Origin: Rhizobium leguminosarum bv. trifolii WSM2297
GTDB lineage: Bacteria > Pseudomonadota > Alphaproteobacteria > Rhizobiales > Rhizobiaceae
Direction: 5' to 3'
Assembly: GCF_000271845.1 (NCBI RefSeq)
Contig: NZ_JH719392.1
Coordinates: forward strand, 174,845 to 238,844
Length of the DNA stretch: 64,000 nucleotides
The number at the start of each line of letters is the position of its first letter. Position 1 is the stretch's first letter. The position numbers and the translations under genes were made by a program. The notes under the pieces were generated by a model. It had not been told where the DNA came from. It did not search any database and saw only the letters and a list, made by a program, of their open reading frames with translations. Positions 49,808 through 57,841 of the stretch are shown here, piece by piece.

Positions 49808-49883
49808 CACGCCGACGGAGCGACCGGAATGGGGAGGTCTCTGGCGCTTCACCTGGAAGATCCTCCAGCGTACGGATGCGGAA

Positions 49884-50201
49884 ATGAAGGTGGTGGACGC
49901 CAGCCGCGACATCTGCGTCAAGAACGACATGACCGCGGACACACTGCCGCTGATGCCAAAACCCTCGGGCGTCAAATGCGTGTTGATCGACAAGATCCAC
50001 TTCTCTGACAGCGGTGTTCAGATGAGCGCGCAATGCGACCACGGCGGCATCGGGACTTCATGGGGACCCTATCTCCAGCCGGGGAATGGCGGTGAAAGCT
50101 TCACCGGCCAGATCTCCTATAACGAGGTCTATGAAGGCGGCGACGACATGCCGCAGCCGACAACCGACGTTCGGGTCAAGCGGGTCGGCGAGTGCCAATG
50201 A
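49884..50201 (+). CDS. DUF3617-like protein, probably 5'-truncated
   Basis: A 105-residue frame with Cys residues in RDICVKND, GVKCVLID and SAQCDHGG, and a beta-rich GQISYNEVYEGGDDM, resembling DUF3617 proteins. The open frame extends upstream to about 49790 without a start codon and includes GGLWRFTWKIL, which fits the GLW segment at the start of DUF3617 domains. The true protein thus probably began earlier, with a signal peptide now missing. The shorter ATG start at 49884 would remove the first domain strand. Confidence 0.5.
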   Translation: MKVVDASRDICVKNDMTADTLPLMPKPSGVKCVLIDKIHFSDSGVQMSAQCDHGGIGTSWGPYLQPGNGGESFTGQISYNEVYEGGDDMPQPTTDVRVKRVGECQ

Positions 50202-50215
50202 GGAGAGCGAAAACC

Positions 50216-50616
50216 ATGATACGCTGTGTTCTTGCCGCCGCATTCGTCCTGACTCCGGCCGCGGCTTTCGCCGAGCAGACCGGCCTTCCGACGGGACTTT
50301 GGCAGGTAAGGATCTTTACGCCTGTTCCGACGCCCGAACTGAAGAACGATGAGCAGGTCTTCCAGATTTGCTATGACCGTGAAGAGCCACATACCCGGTG
50401 CTACCCAAAGCGCAGGCGGCCAAATGCAAACTGGATTTTACCGACATGGGTGACTTGGCTTATGATGCGAGCTGCAAGGACGGCGATCATCGGCTGCGCA
50501 TTTCGGAAGCTGCGGACGGCCTGTGGCGCGGGACCTACCGCTTCGTCGGAAAGAAGGACGCCGTCACTCTGGAGCCGGCTGTCGAACTGAAGAAAATTGC
50601 AGAAACCTGCGACTAG
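50216..50616 (+). pseudogene. DUF3617-like exported protein, frameshifted
   Basis: The ATG at 50216 follows AGGAGAGCGAAAACC and opens a signal peptide (MIRCVLAAAFVLTPAAAFAE). GLPTGLWQVRIFTPVPTP and VFQICYDREEPHTR match the domain start. After about residue 61 the frame changes: LPKAQAAKCKLDFTDMGD and CKDGDHRLRISEAADGLWRG lie one frame away and end at 50616. One extra G in CCCGGTGC near 50397 repairs it. As read, the first frame would run to 50590 with unrelated sequence. Likely periplasmic; function unknown. Confidence 0.68.
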
Positions 50617-50826
50617 AATTTTTCGACCTGCGGCCGTGCATTTGTGGGGTTGCCTGCCAAAGCGCGTCGCATGATTCATGCGACGCGTTTCAGCCCTTTT
50701 GTTTCTACGCACGTCGTTATTCCGAAATCGCCCTTTCGTGCATTGCCCTTCGCCGATTTCGGCTGATAGACTTCCCCTGTCTGTTTCATCACCTATGTCC
50801 TTGGTTTTCGGGAGGCTGTCTTAGCT

Positions 50827-51621
50827 ATGGCGGAACTTGCTCAATCGCTCGCATCGATCAAACTGCCGGATCTTGCCGGCAAGGCGGTGCTGATCACCGG
50901 CGCCTCCACAGGCATCGGCGCGGCGCTCGCTCGCGCCTTTGCCGCCCAAGGCGCCAAGGTCGGCGTCCATTACAATGCCAGCCGCGAGCCGGCGGAGGCG
51001 CTGGCCGAGGAGATAAGGGCTGCCGGCGGCGCGGTGCATCTGATCCAGGGCGACGTGTCGCGGGAAGGCGAGACGGAGCGTGTCGTCGAGGAGACGGCGA
51101 AGACTTTCGGCCATCTCGACGGGCTCATCAACAATGCCGGCGGCATGCTGGGGCGAAAGCCGACCTCGGAATATACCGATGCGCATTATGCCGCGGTCAT
51201 GGATCTCAACGCCCGCTCGGTGCTGGCGGCAACGCGTGCGGCCCATCCCTGGCTGAAGAAGCAGGGCGGCTTCATCATCAACACCACCTCGATTGCCGCC
51301 CGCAACGGCGGCGGCAATGGTGCGATCCTCTATGCGGCATCCAAGGGCTTCGTTTCGACGATCACCCGCGGTCACGCCAAGGAATTCGTCGCCGACAGGA
51401 TCCGCGTCAATGCAGTGGCCCCTGGCGTCATCGCAACGCCCTTCCACGAGCGCTATACCGACGACGAGCAGATGGAGCTGCAGCGCAAGTCGATCCCAAT
51501 GGGTTTCGTCGGCACATCGGAGGATTGCGTTGGCGCCTATCTCTTCCTCGCCTCGCCGACGCTATCGGGCTACATCACCGGCCAGATCATCGAGGTCAAT
51601 GGCGGCCAGCTGATGCCGTAG
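50827..51621 (+). CDS. SDR-family oxidoreductase
   Basis: A 264-residue classical short-chain dehydrogenase. TGASTGIGAALA (about residues 24-35) binds cofactor, NNAGGMLG follows near 101, INTTSIAARNGG has the catalytic Ser, and YAASKGFV (about 171-178) the Tyr and Lys. The C-terminus SGYITGQIIEVNGGQLMP is typical. GGGAGGCTGTCTTAGCT precedes the start. It stands alone; the nearest downstream gene (glgX) has its own predicted promoter. Substrate unknown. Confidence 0.9.
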   Translation: MAELAQSLASIKLPDLAGKAVLITGASTGIGAALARAFAAQGAKVGVHYNASREPAEALAEEIRAAGGAVHLIQGDVSREGETERVVEETAKTFGHLDGLINNAGGMLGRKPTSEYTDAHYAAVMDLNARSVLAATRAAHPWLKKQGGFIINTTSIAARNGGGNGAILYAASKGFVSTITRGHAKEFVADRIRVNAVAPGVIATPFHERYTDDEQMELQRKSIPMGFVGTSEDCVGAYLFLASPTLSGYITGQIIEVNGGQLMP

Positions 51622-51665
51622 CCGCTTGCCGGCGCGAGCGGGCTTTGCCTTTTCCCCCTGATGAG

Positions 51666-51690
51666 GGAACTTTCGAACCCCCGTGACGTT
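51666..51690 (+). promoter_or_regulatory. EcfG-type (general stress) promoter before glgX
   Basis: GGAAC at 51666-51670, 16 bases, CGTT at 51687-51690. This is a full match to the EcfG/RpoE2-type consensus of alphaproteobacteria. It ends 32 bases before the glgX start. Confidence 0.75.
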
Positions 51691-51722
51691 TTCCGCTTGG
51701 TCTTTTCATCAAGCGGGGCATC

Positions 51723-53879
51723 ATGAGCTTTTCATTTTCGGAACTCGACTTCCTCAAGCCGGAGCTGGGGGCGGAGTATACGGGTTCCGGGACGCATTTC
51801 GCTGTGTTCTCAGCCCATGCGGAACAGATAGAGCTCTGCCTCTTTTCACCTGACGGAAAAGACGAAATCGCCCGGCTGCCGCTGCCAAAACGCGAGGGCG
51901 ACATCTGGTCGGGCTATATCGCCGGCGTCGGACCGGGAACCGTCTATGGCTATCGCGCCCACGGTCCTTACGATCCCGCCGCCGGCCATCGCTTCAACGC
52001 AAACAAGCTGCTGCTCGACCCCTATGCCAAACAGGTGACGGGTGAACTGAAGTGGCATGATGCGCTGTTCGGTTACCAGATCGGCGAGGACGACCTTTCA
52101 TTCGACGACCGCGACAGCGCGCCGTTCACGGTCAAGGGCGTGGTGCAGGACCCGGACTTCGATTGGGCGGGTGAACAGGCAATCCGCCGCCCCTGGCCCG
52201 ACACCATCATCTACGAGGCGCATGTGCGCGGCCTGACGATGACGCATCCGAAGGTGCCCGACCGGCTGCGCGGCACCTTTCTCGGCATGTGCAGCGACCC
52301 GATCATCGAACATCTCGTAAAGCTCGGGATCTCGGCGATCGAACTCTTGCCAATCCAGTATTTCCTCGACGATCGTTACCTCCTGGAAAAGAACCTGAAC
52401 AATTATTGGGGCTACCAGACGCTCGGCTTCTTCGCGCCGCAATCGCGCTACATGTCCGGAGACAAGATCACCGAGATCAAGACCATGGTGCGGAAGTTCC
52501 ATGCGGCCGGGATCGAGGTCATCATGGATGTGGTCTATAACCACACCGCAGAGGGCAGCGAGAAAGGCCCGACGCTGTCCTTCCGCGGGCTCGACAATGC
52601 GAGCTATTACATCCTCTCCCCCGACGATCCCCGCCACACCTTCGATACGACGGGCACCGGCAATACACTGAATGTTGCCCATCCGATGGTGATGCGCATG
52701 GTGCTCGACAGCCTGCGCTACTGGGTTGGCGTCATGCATATCGACGGCTTCCGCTTCGATCTTGCCAGCACGCTCGGCAGGCAGGATCTGGAATTCGACC
52801 GCCAGGGCGGCTTCTTCGGCGCCATCCGCCAGGATCCGATCCTGTCGGGCGTCAAGCTGATCGCCGAGCCTTGGGATATCGGCGAGGGTGGTTATCAAGT
52901 CGGCGGTTTCCCGCACCCCTTCCGCGAATGGAACGACAAGTTCCGCGACGACGTGCGGCGTTTCTGGAAGGGCGACGGCGGCATGGTATCGGAGTTGGCG
53001 GCGCGCGTCACCGGCTCGGCGCTGCAGTTCAACCATTCAGACCGGGGCGCCACCTCCTCGATCAACCTTCTGTCGGCCCATGACGGTTTCACGCTTATGG
53101 ACACCGTCTCCTTCGACAGCAAGCACAACGAGGCGAACGGCGAGGATAACCGGGACGGTCATTCGGACAATCATTCCGACAATATGGGTGCCGAGGGCGC
53201 CACCGATAATGCCGACATCAATTCCGCCCGGGCCCGGCGCCGGCGCAACATGATGGCGACGCTCATGCTCTCCCAGGGCGTGCCGATGATCCTAGCCGGC
53301 GACGAGCTCGGCAACAGCCAGGACGGCAACAACAACGCCTATTGCCAAGACAATGAAATCGGCTGGACCAGTTGGGATGGGCTCGATGATCCCTTCCTCG
53401 ATTTCTGCCGGCAGGCCGTGGCCTTCCGCAAGGCCCACCCGGTGCTGAGGCAGGAGCGGTTCCTGACCGGCGAGACCAGCGAGGACGGGCGTATCGAGAT
53501 CGCCTGGTACAAGCCGGATGGCAGTTTCATGGATGACGGGGCCTGGAACGACGACGGATTGCAGGTGCTTGGCGTCTATATCTCGAAGAGTGTGCACGCC
53601 CCGGATACCGAGAAGATGGATGACCTTTTCCTGGTCTTCAACGCCGGCGGCGACTGTCAGATCCACCTGCCTGTCGTCAACGGGCTGCAACAATGGTCGA
53701 GGATTCTCGACACGGGAACGGAGACGGGAGCTTTCGAGGTGCACGAGCAGGACAATCCGGTCATGGTCTACGCCCAGAGCGTCGCCGTCTTTGCGCCGAC
53801 AGGACAGACCGAACCACCGGAAGGGGCGACCAAGGCCCAGCGCCGCCGCTGGTTCCAGTTCGGCCGCCGCAGCAAGTAG
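51723..53879 (+). CDS. glgX: glycogen debranching protein GlgX
   Basis: A 718-residue isoamylase-type GH13 enzyme. An N-terminal CBM48-like domain (YTGSGTHFAVFSAHAEQIEL) precedes the barrel. Catalytic regions: VIMDVVYNHTAEGS (region I), HIDGFRFDLASTLGR (region II with the nucleophile Asp), LIAEPWDIGEGGYQVG (acid Glu), and LSAHDGFTLMDTV (region IV). All appear intact. It hydrolyses alpha-1,6 branches of glycogen in the cytoplasm. Here it is not next to other glg genes but leads an operon with topoisomerase IB and a LigD polymerase, behind a stress-type promoter. Confidence 0.93.
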   Translation: MSFSFSELDFLKPELGAEYTGSGTHFAVFSAHAEQIELCLFSPDGKDEIARLPLPKREGDIWSGYIAGVGPGTVYGYRAHGPYDPAAGHRFNANKLLLDPYAKQVTGELKWHDALFGYQIGEDDLSFDDRDSAPFTVKGVVQDPDFDWAGEQAIRRPWPDTIIYEAHVRGLTMTHPKVPDRLRGTFLGMCSDPIIEHLVKLGISAIELLPIQYFLDDRYLLEKNLNNYWGYQTLGFFAPQSRYMSGDKITEIKTMVRKFHAAGIEVIMDVVYNHTAEGSEKGPTLSFRGLDNASYYILSPDDPRHTFDTTGTGNTLNVAHPMVMRMVLDSLRYWVGVMHIDGFRFDLASTLGRQDLEFDRQGGFFGAIRQDPILSGVKLIAEPWDIGEGGYQVGGFPHPFREWNDKFRDDVRRFWKGDGGMVSELAARVTGSALQFNHSDRGATSSINLLSAHDGFTLMDTVSFDSKHNEANGEDNRDGHSDNHSDNMGAEGATDNADINSARARRRRNMMATLMLSQGVPMILAGDELGNSQDGNNNAYCQDNEIGWTSWDGLDDPFLDFCRQAVAFRKAHPVLRQERFLTGETSEDGRIEIAWYKPDGSFMDDGAWNDDGLQVLGVYISKSVHAPDTEKMDDLFLVFNAGGDCQIHLPVVNGLQQWSRILDTGTETGAFEVHEQDNPVMVYAQSVAVFAPTGQTEPPEGATKAQRRRWFQFGRRSK

Positions 53880-53894
53880 CAGGTCGCACAGAGC

Positions 53895-54902
53895 ATGAAT
53901 GCCGGAGCCATCACCGAACTTGGCCTTGTCTATGTCAGCGATACCGAACCGGGCATCCGCAGACGAAGGAAGGGCAAGGGCTTCAGCTATGTGATGCCGG
54001 ACGGCAGCACGCTTGCCGACGACTTGCAGCGGGCGCGCATCGGCGCGCTCGGCCTGCCGCCGGCCTATGAGAATGTCTGGATCTGCCTTTACGAAAACGG
54101 CCACCTGCAGGCGACCGGCTACGATGCGCGCGGGCGCAAGCAGTACCGCTACCATAAGGAATGGCAATCCTTCCGCAGCGCCGGCAAGTTCCATCAGCTG
54201 ATCGAATTCGGCCGGTCGCTGCCGAAAATACGCCGCACCGTGCTGCGCCATCTCGACACCGGCACGGAGGATATCAATGGTGTGCTGGCAGCACTGACGA
54301 CCCTACTCGACGAGGCGCACCTACGCGTCGGCAATCAGGCCTATGTCAGGGAAAACGGCACCTATGGCGCCACGACGCTGCTCAAGCGCCATCTGAAGAT
54401 CGTCGATGGGCAGATAGAACTGAAATTCCGCGCCAAGGGCGGCAAACGCGTGCAGCGCAGTCTCAAACATCCAAGGCTGCAGAAGATCCTGGAGGAGATC
54501 GCCGACCTGCCCGGGCGCCAGCTCTTCGTCTGGAAGGATGAAAGCGGGGCGCTGAAGCCGGTCGATTCCGGCCGGCTGAACGCCTATCTGGCCGAAATAT
54601 CCGGCATTCCCATTTCGGCGAAGACGTTTCGCACCTGGGCCGGGTCGCTGGCGGCCTTCGGTGCGGCGCGCGAAAAGATCGCCGGCGGCGGCCGGCCGAC
54701 GGTCAAGGAAATGTCGGAGGCTGCTGCCGAGGCGCTGCACAACACGCCGGCGATCTCACGCTCGAGCTACATCCATCCAGCGATCATCGCGCTTGCTGGC
54801 AACGATCATCCGCTGATCGAGAGCGGCACCGAACCGCTGCGGGGCTTGCGGGCCGAAGAAAACAGGTTACTTGATTTCCTCACACGCGAGATCGAGGAAT
54901 GA
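53895..54902 (+). CDS. DNA topoisomerase IB (eukaryotic/poxvirus-like)
   Basis: A 335-residue type IB topoisomerase. The conserved catalytic residues are visible: Arg in LRVGNQAYV, Lys in RAKGGKRV, Arg in AKTFRTWAGS, and the nucleophile Tyr in SRSSYIHPAI (about residue 293). The N-terminal part (GFSYVMPDG, RYHKEWQSFR) matches the bacterial group. It relaxes supercoils by a transient 3'-phosphotyrosine link. It starts 15 bp after glgX and overlaps the LigD-polymerase gene by ATGA. Confidence 0.92.
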   Translation: MNAGAITELGLVYVSDTEPGIRRRRKGKGFSYVMPDGSTLADDLQRARIGALGLPPAYENVWICLYENGHLQATGYDARGRKQYRYHKEWQSFRSAGKFHQLIEFGRSLPKIRRTVLRHLDTGTEDINGVLAALTTLLDEAHLRVGNQAYVRENGTYGATTLLKRHLKIVDGQIELKFRAKGGKRVQRSLKHPRLQKILEEIADLPGRQLFVWKDESGALKPVDSGRLNAYLAEISGIPISAKTFRTWAGSLAAFGAAREKIAGGGRPTVKEMSEAAAEALHNTPAISRSSYIHPAIIALAGNDHPLIESGTEPLRGLRAEENRLLDFLTREIEE

Positions 54903-55777
54903 GCCAGAAAAATCCACCCGCATCGGACGTCGTACTGACCCATCCCGACCGGCTCTACTGGCCGGACGAGGGCGTGAGCAAGCAGGGGCTCGCGGATTAT
55001 TATGCCACAGTCTGGCCGTTCATGGCGCCTTATGTCGTCAATCGGCCCCTGGCGCTGCTGCGTTTGCCCGACGGGATAAAGGGCCACCAGCGGTTTTTCC
55101 AGAAACATGCCTGGAAGGGCATGAATGACCATATCGAAGAGGTCGCCGATCCGCAGGAAACGGACGGCGACAAGTTGCTGCGGATCGCCGATTTCAACGG
55201 TCTTAGGGCGCTGGTGCAATCGGCCGTGCTCGAGATTCATCCCTGGGGCACGACGACCGAAAATTGGGAAAAACCGGATATGATCACCATGGACCTCGAT
55301 CCGGGCGTGGACGTGACCTGGAGCGCGGTGATTTCGGCAGCGCTTGACGTCAAGGCGCGGCTGGAAGCCCGCGGCCTAGCCGCCTTCGTCAAGACGTCGG
55401 GCGGCAAGGGGCTGCATGTGGTGGCGCCGCTTGCGCCGAAGGCCGGCTGGGCCGAGGTGAAGGACTTCACCCATTCTCTTGCCGAAAGCATGTCGACTCA
55501 GGCGCCGGAAAAATATCTTTCAACCGCGACCAAGGCCAAACGCAGTGGGCATATCTACATCGACTATCTCCGCAACGGCCGCGGCAATACAGCGGTTGCC
55601 GCCTATTCGACGCGGGCGCGGCCGGGCGCGCCGGTTTCGGTGCCGCTCGATTGGTCTGAATTGAACGAGGTCAGCGGCCCGGCGGCCTTCACGCTCGCCA
55701 ATGTGCCGCAGCGGTTGGAAACCCGTCCGAGCGACCCATGGCGCGATTTCTTCGATGCGGCCGCACCGCTGGAATGA
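54899..55777 (+). CDS. stand-alone LigD polymerase/primase-domain protein
   Basis: A 292-residue protein covering only the LigD polymerase (archaeo-eukaryotic primase) domain. LTHPDRLYWPDEGVSKQGLA is the usual start. MDLDPG (about residues 131-136) holds the two metal-binding Asp, and KTSGGKGLHVVAPL the SGGKGxH triphosphate motif. No ligase or phosphoesterase domain and no Ku gene are present nearby. Such proteins fill ends or gaps during non-homologous end joining. Overlap with topoisomerase IB by ATGA shows tight coupling. Confidence 0.9.
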   Translation: MSQKNPPASDVVLTHPDRLYWPDEGVSKQGLADYYATVWPFMAPYVVNRPLALLRLPDGIKGHQRFFQKHAWKGMNDHIEEVADPQETDGDKLLRIADFNGLRALVQSAVLEIHPWGTTTENWEKPDMITMDLDPGVDVTWSAVISAALDVKARLEARGLAAFVKTSGGKGLHVVAPLAPKAGWAEVKDFTHSLAESMSTQAPEKYLSTATKAKRSGHIYIDYLRNGRGNTAVAAYSTRARPGAPVSVPLDWSELNEVSGPAAFTLANVPQRLETRPSDPWRDFFDAAAPLE

Positions 55778-55789
55778 GTGATCCTCTGC

Positions 55790-56515
55790 TCATTCCGCGC
55801 TGTCAAGCTCGGGATAATGCCGGAAAATCCCGTCCTCGTTGAAGGCGAGGCGGCGAGGGGAAGCGAGATAGCGGGCAATGTTCGGGCGTTTCGCCACCCG
55901 ATCATGCAGGGCGAGCAGGGTGGGATATTCGGCCTTGCGCTTCGCCATGGCTTTCGGGAAAGCGTAACTCAGGCCTTCGATCACCTGGAAGAGCGAGAGA
56001 TCGACATAGGTAAGCGCATCGCCAACCATATGGTCTGGTCCGGCAGGGTTCTGCCGCACCACGCGCTCGAAATAACCGAGGAACTTCGGAATGCGGTCGC
56101 GGATGAAGGCGGCGGAGCGGGCTTTCGCTTCCGGCTTCTGGTCTTCGTAATATAGCGACATGTCGATCGGGTGATGCGTATCATGCACTTCGGCGATGAA
56201 ATCGGTGACGGTCAGTTGCAGGCCGTTGGCGACATGGCGAAGGCCTTCATCTTCGGGCGCCAGGCCGAGCTTCGGGCCGAGATAAAACAGGATGTTGGCG
56301 ACGTGCGGGATAATGAGGTCTCCATCCCTGAGGAACGGCGGGGCAAAGGGAACATGCGGTTCGCTTTCGCTCTTCATGAGGGCGAACATGGCGTCCGTAC
56401 CGCGACCGGGCTCACGGGTGACGTCGACATAATCGGCGCCAGCTTCCTCAAGCGCCAACCGCACGAATTCGCCGCGGCCTTGAAGGCCGTCCCAATAATA
56501 AAGCTCGTATGCCAT
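55790..56515 (-). CDS. glutathione S-transferase-family protein
   Basis: A 241-residue GST. The thioredoxin-like N-terminal domain reads YELYYWDGLQGRGEFVRLAL, where Tyr7 or Tyr8 is the likely catalytic residue as in mu/pi/sigma-type enzymes. FLRDGDLIIPHVANILFYLG has the cis-Pro region. A helical C-terminal domain follows (DALTYVDLSLFQVIEGLSYA). It lies 5 bp downstream of the DUF3175 gene in the same direction, so it probably shares its promoter. Likely detoxification or stress function. It converges with the LigD gene (12-bp gap). Confidence 0.88.
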   Translation of the reverse strand: MAYELYYWDGLQGRGEFVRLALEEAGADYVDVTREPGRGTDAMFALMKSESEPHVPFAPPFLRDGDLIIPHVANILFYLGPKLGLAPEDEGLRHVANGLQLTVTDFIAEVHDTHHPIDMSLYYEDQKPEAKARSAAFIRDRIPKFLGYFERVVRQNPAGPDHMVGDALTYVDLSLFQVIEGLSYAFPKAMAKRKAEYPTLLALHDRVAKRPNIARYLASPRRLAFNEDGIFRHYPELDSAE

Positions 56516-56520
56516 TTAGC

Positions 56521-56811
56521 TCATCCCTTCGGTTGACGACCGAAGTCTTTTCGCAATTCGTCCTTGGCCTTTTCAAGTGTGCCGCGCCGCTTTTTCGTCA
56601 GTTGGTCGCCGGCGCGGTTAATGTAAAAGGTCAGCATCGACATGGCCGCGCGGAACGGGCTCGACTTGCGGCGATCGCTCTCTTCGGCGGAATGTTTGAC
56701 GGAGCGGGCAATCTTCTTGGGGTCGTCCGATTTGAACACCCCATCCTTCAGGTCCATCGCGTCACTGTGGTTGGTAACGTCCTGCGACCATTTCTTTTTC
56801 GATTTGGCCAT
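56521..56811 (-). CDS. DUF3175 protein
   Basis: A 96-residue, highly basic protein: MAKSKKKWSQDVTNHSDAMD, then IARSVKHSAEESDRRKSSPF and TFYINRAGDQLTKKRRGTLE. This is the DUF3175 pattern, found in many alphaproteobacteria and often near stress genes. The charge suggests nucleic-acid binding, but no function is known. A GGAAC-N17-GTT element is placed 51 bases upstream. It precedes the GST gene by 5 bp. Confidence 0.85.
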   Translation of the reverse strand: MAKSKKKWSQDVTNHSDAMDLKDGVFKSDDPKKIARSVKHSAEESDRRKSSPFRAAMSMLTFYINRAGDQLTKKRRGTLEKAKDELRKDFGRQPKG

Positions 56812-56861
56812 CTCTTAAATCCTTTGCCAGCGGGCCGGTGGCAGAACCGACAAAGGAATTG

Positions 56862-56886
56862 AACTGGTGCGGAGCCCAAAAGTTCC
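56862..56886 (-). promoter_or_regulatory. EcfG-type promoter candidate before DUF3175/GST
   Basis: Read on the minus strand: GGAAC (56886-56882), 17 bases, GTT (56864-56862). The base before GTT is A rather than C. It is 51 bases from the DUF3175 start. Confidence 0.55.
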
Positions 56887-56939
56887 GGCCAGGGTCGTTC
56901 AGGTTTTCACGGAAGCGCAGAACAGTCGCCCGCGGGCTG

Positions 56940-57119
56940 TTATTTCCGAGAGAGCTTTTGCGATGCGGCGAAAGCGCGGCCGATATTGAAAAAGGACGGC
57001 TGCGCCGGCGCGCGAGGGTCGCGGAAAACCAGGCCCACAAGATTGTCGACGACAAGGATGAAGCCCAGCGCGAGACCGAGATAGAGCAGGGCGGCGATGG
57101 CAAGCAGCGACATCTCCAT
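56940..57119 (-). CDS. small single-pass membrane protein (59 aa)
   Basis: A 59-residue protein: MEMSLLAIAALLYLGLALGF followed by ILVVDNLVGLVF is one long transmembrane helix; the tail RDPRAPAQPSFFNIGRAFAA is cytoplasmic or periplasmic and basic at the end. A GGGGATGGAG context gives a modest start. It begins 4 bases after the stop of a 55-aa gene. No family recognised. Likely inner membrane. Confidence 0.5.
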   Translation of the reverse strand: MEMSLLAIAALLYLGLALGFILVVDNLVGLVFRDPRAPAQPSFFNIGRAFAASQKLSRK

Positions 57120-57123
57120 CCCC

Positions 57124-57291
57124 CTAGGCGATCGCGCCCGAAGCGCGGCCGCCGGTCGCGGCAAGCGCGACGGAAAGGATATTCGGACAGCGGTCGTTCA
57201 TGGCAACTTCCCCGGTTTCGCCATAAACCGCAAGCGTATATTCTTGTTCCCGGTTGTCGGGCGAGGGCTCAACTTTTTTATGAAGCCTCAT
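57124..57291 (-). CDS. small hypothetical protein (55 aa)
   Basis: A 55-residue frame starting MRLHKKVEPSPDNREQEYTL and continuing AVYGETGEVAMNDR; it looks like a short beta-strand protein with an Ala/Gly-rich end. It stops 4 bases before the small membrane protein gene. A stress-type promoter candidate lies inside it. Evidence for translation is limited to composition and spacing. Confidence 0.38.
   Translation of the reverse strand: MRLHKKVEPSPDNREQEYTLAVYGETGEVAMNDRCPNILSVALAATGGRASGAIA
57226..57250 (-). promoter_or_regulatory. EcfG-type promoter candidate inside a small gene
   Basis: Minus strand: GGAAC (57250-57246), 17 bases, GTT (57228-57226). It would serve the membrane protein gene at 57119. 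Chance occurrence within coding sequence cannot be excluded. Confidence 0.35.
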
Positions 57292-57391
57292 AGCTTGCAG
57301 CGTCATCCGGCCTCTGTCACCCCCGCATGGAAGCCCATCCTCCGGAAATTCGATAATGCACAACTAATTCAAGCTTATGACAAAAAGCATC

Positions 57392-57424
57392 AAAGGGCGC
57401 CGCGACGACGCCCTTTTTTGATCC
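57392..57424 (-). terminator. rho-independent terminator after the DUF2934 gene
   Basis: AAAGGGCG, 9 bases, CGCCCTTT with T/A runs on both sides (AAAAAA and GCTTTTTG on the minus strand). It starts 20 bases after the DUF2934 stop and can work in either direction. Confidence 0.75.
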
Positions 57425-57443
57425 AGCTGTTTGATTTCGGCAT

Positions 57444-57698
57444 TCAAAGGGCCGTCTTGCGGCTCGCCGTCCGTTTTGGTGCCGGTGTCACGACGCCGTT
57501 CGTCTTGCTGCCGGCGACGCTGCGCTTCGCCTTGGGTTTGACCTCCTTGCCGTCGGAAGAAGCAGCGGAGCCCTCGAGCGCTTCGCGCTCGTGTCTTGCC
57601 TGTTCCCAATGGATGGATTCTCGCCCTGTCGGATAGCCCTCTTCTTCCCAGAGGGCGTATGCACGTTTTTTGATCCACTCGTCCCGAGTTTCTGCCAT
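57444..57698 (-). CDS. DUF2934 protein
   Basis: An 84-residue protein. MAETRDEWIKKRAYALWEEE then GYPTGRESIHWEQARHERE is the DUF2934 domain, a short helical unit abundant in rhizobia. The second half is a disordered Lys/Ala/Pro-rich tail (KPKAKRSVAGSKTNGVVTPA), which could bind nucleic acid. The start at 57698 has CTGGAGATCAAGCG upstream. A full-consensus stress promoter ends 34 bases before the start. Family function is unknown. Confidence 0.85.
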   Translation of the reverse strand: MAETRDEWIKKRAYALWEEEGYPTGRESIHWEQARHEREALEGSAASSDGKEVKPKAKRSVAGSKTNGVVTPAPKRTASRKTAL

Positions 57699-57732
57699 CG
57701 CTTGATCTCCAGTCGCATGATGCCGTCGTTCG

Positions 57733-57757
57733 AACGCGATACTGCATGGATGGTTCC
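57733..57757 (-). promoter_or_regulatory. EcfG-type promoter before the DUF2934 gene
   Basis: Minus strand: GGAAC (57757-57753), 16 bases, CGTT (57736-57733), a full match to the general stress sigma consensus, 34 bases before the ATG. Confidence 0.75.
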
Positions 57758-57841
57758 AGAGGCGGAGAGTTCTTTCAAGCGAAATCGTGCTGCAACTGCA
57801 AATATTTCGCATTGCAGCATATCAGGGTTGAAAATCGCCAT

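Noticed and set aside
54899..55777. Full LigD ligase
   Set aside because: Only the polymerase domain motifs occur; no ligase KxDG motif or phosphoesterase domain follows before the stop.
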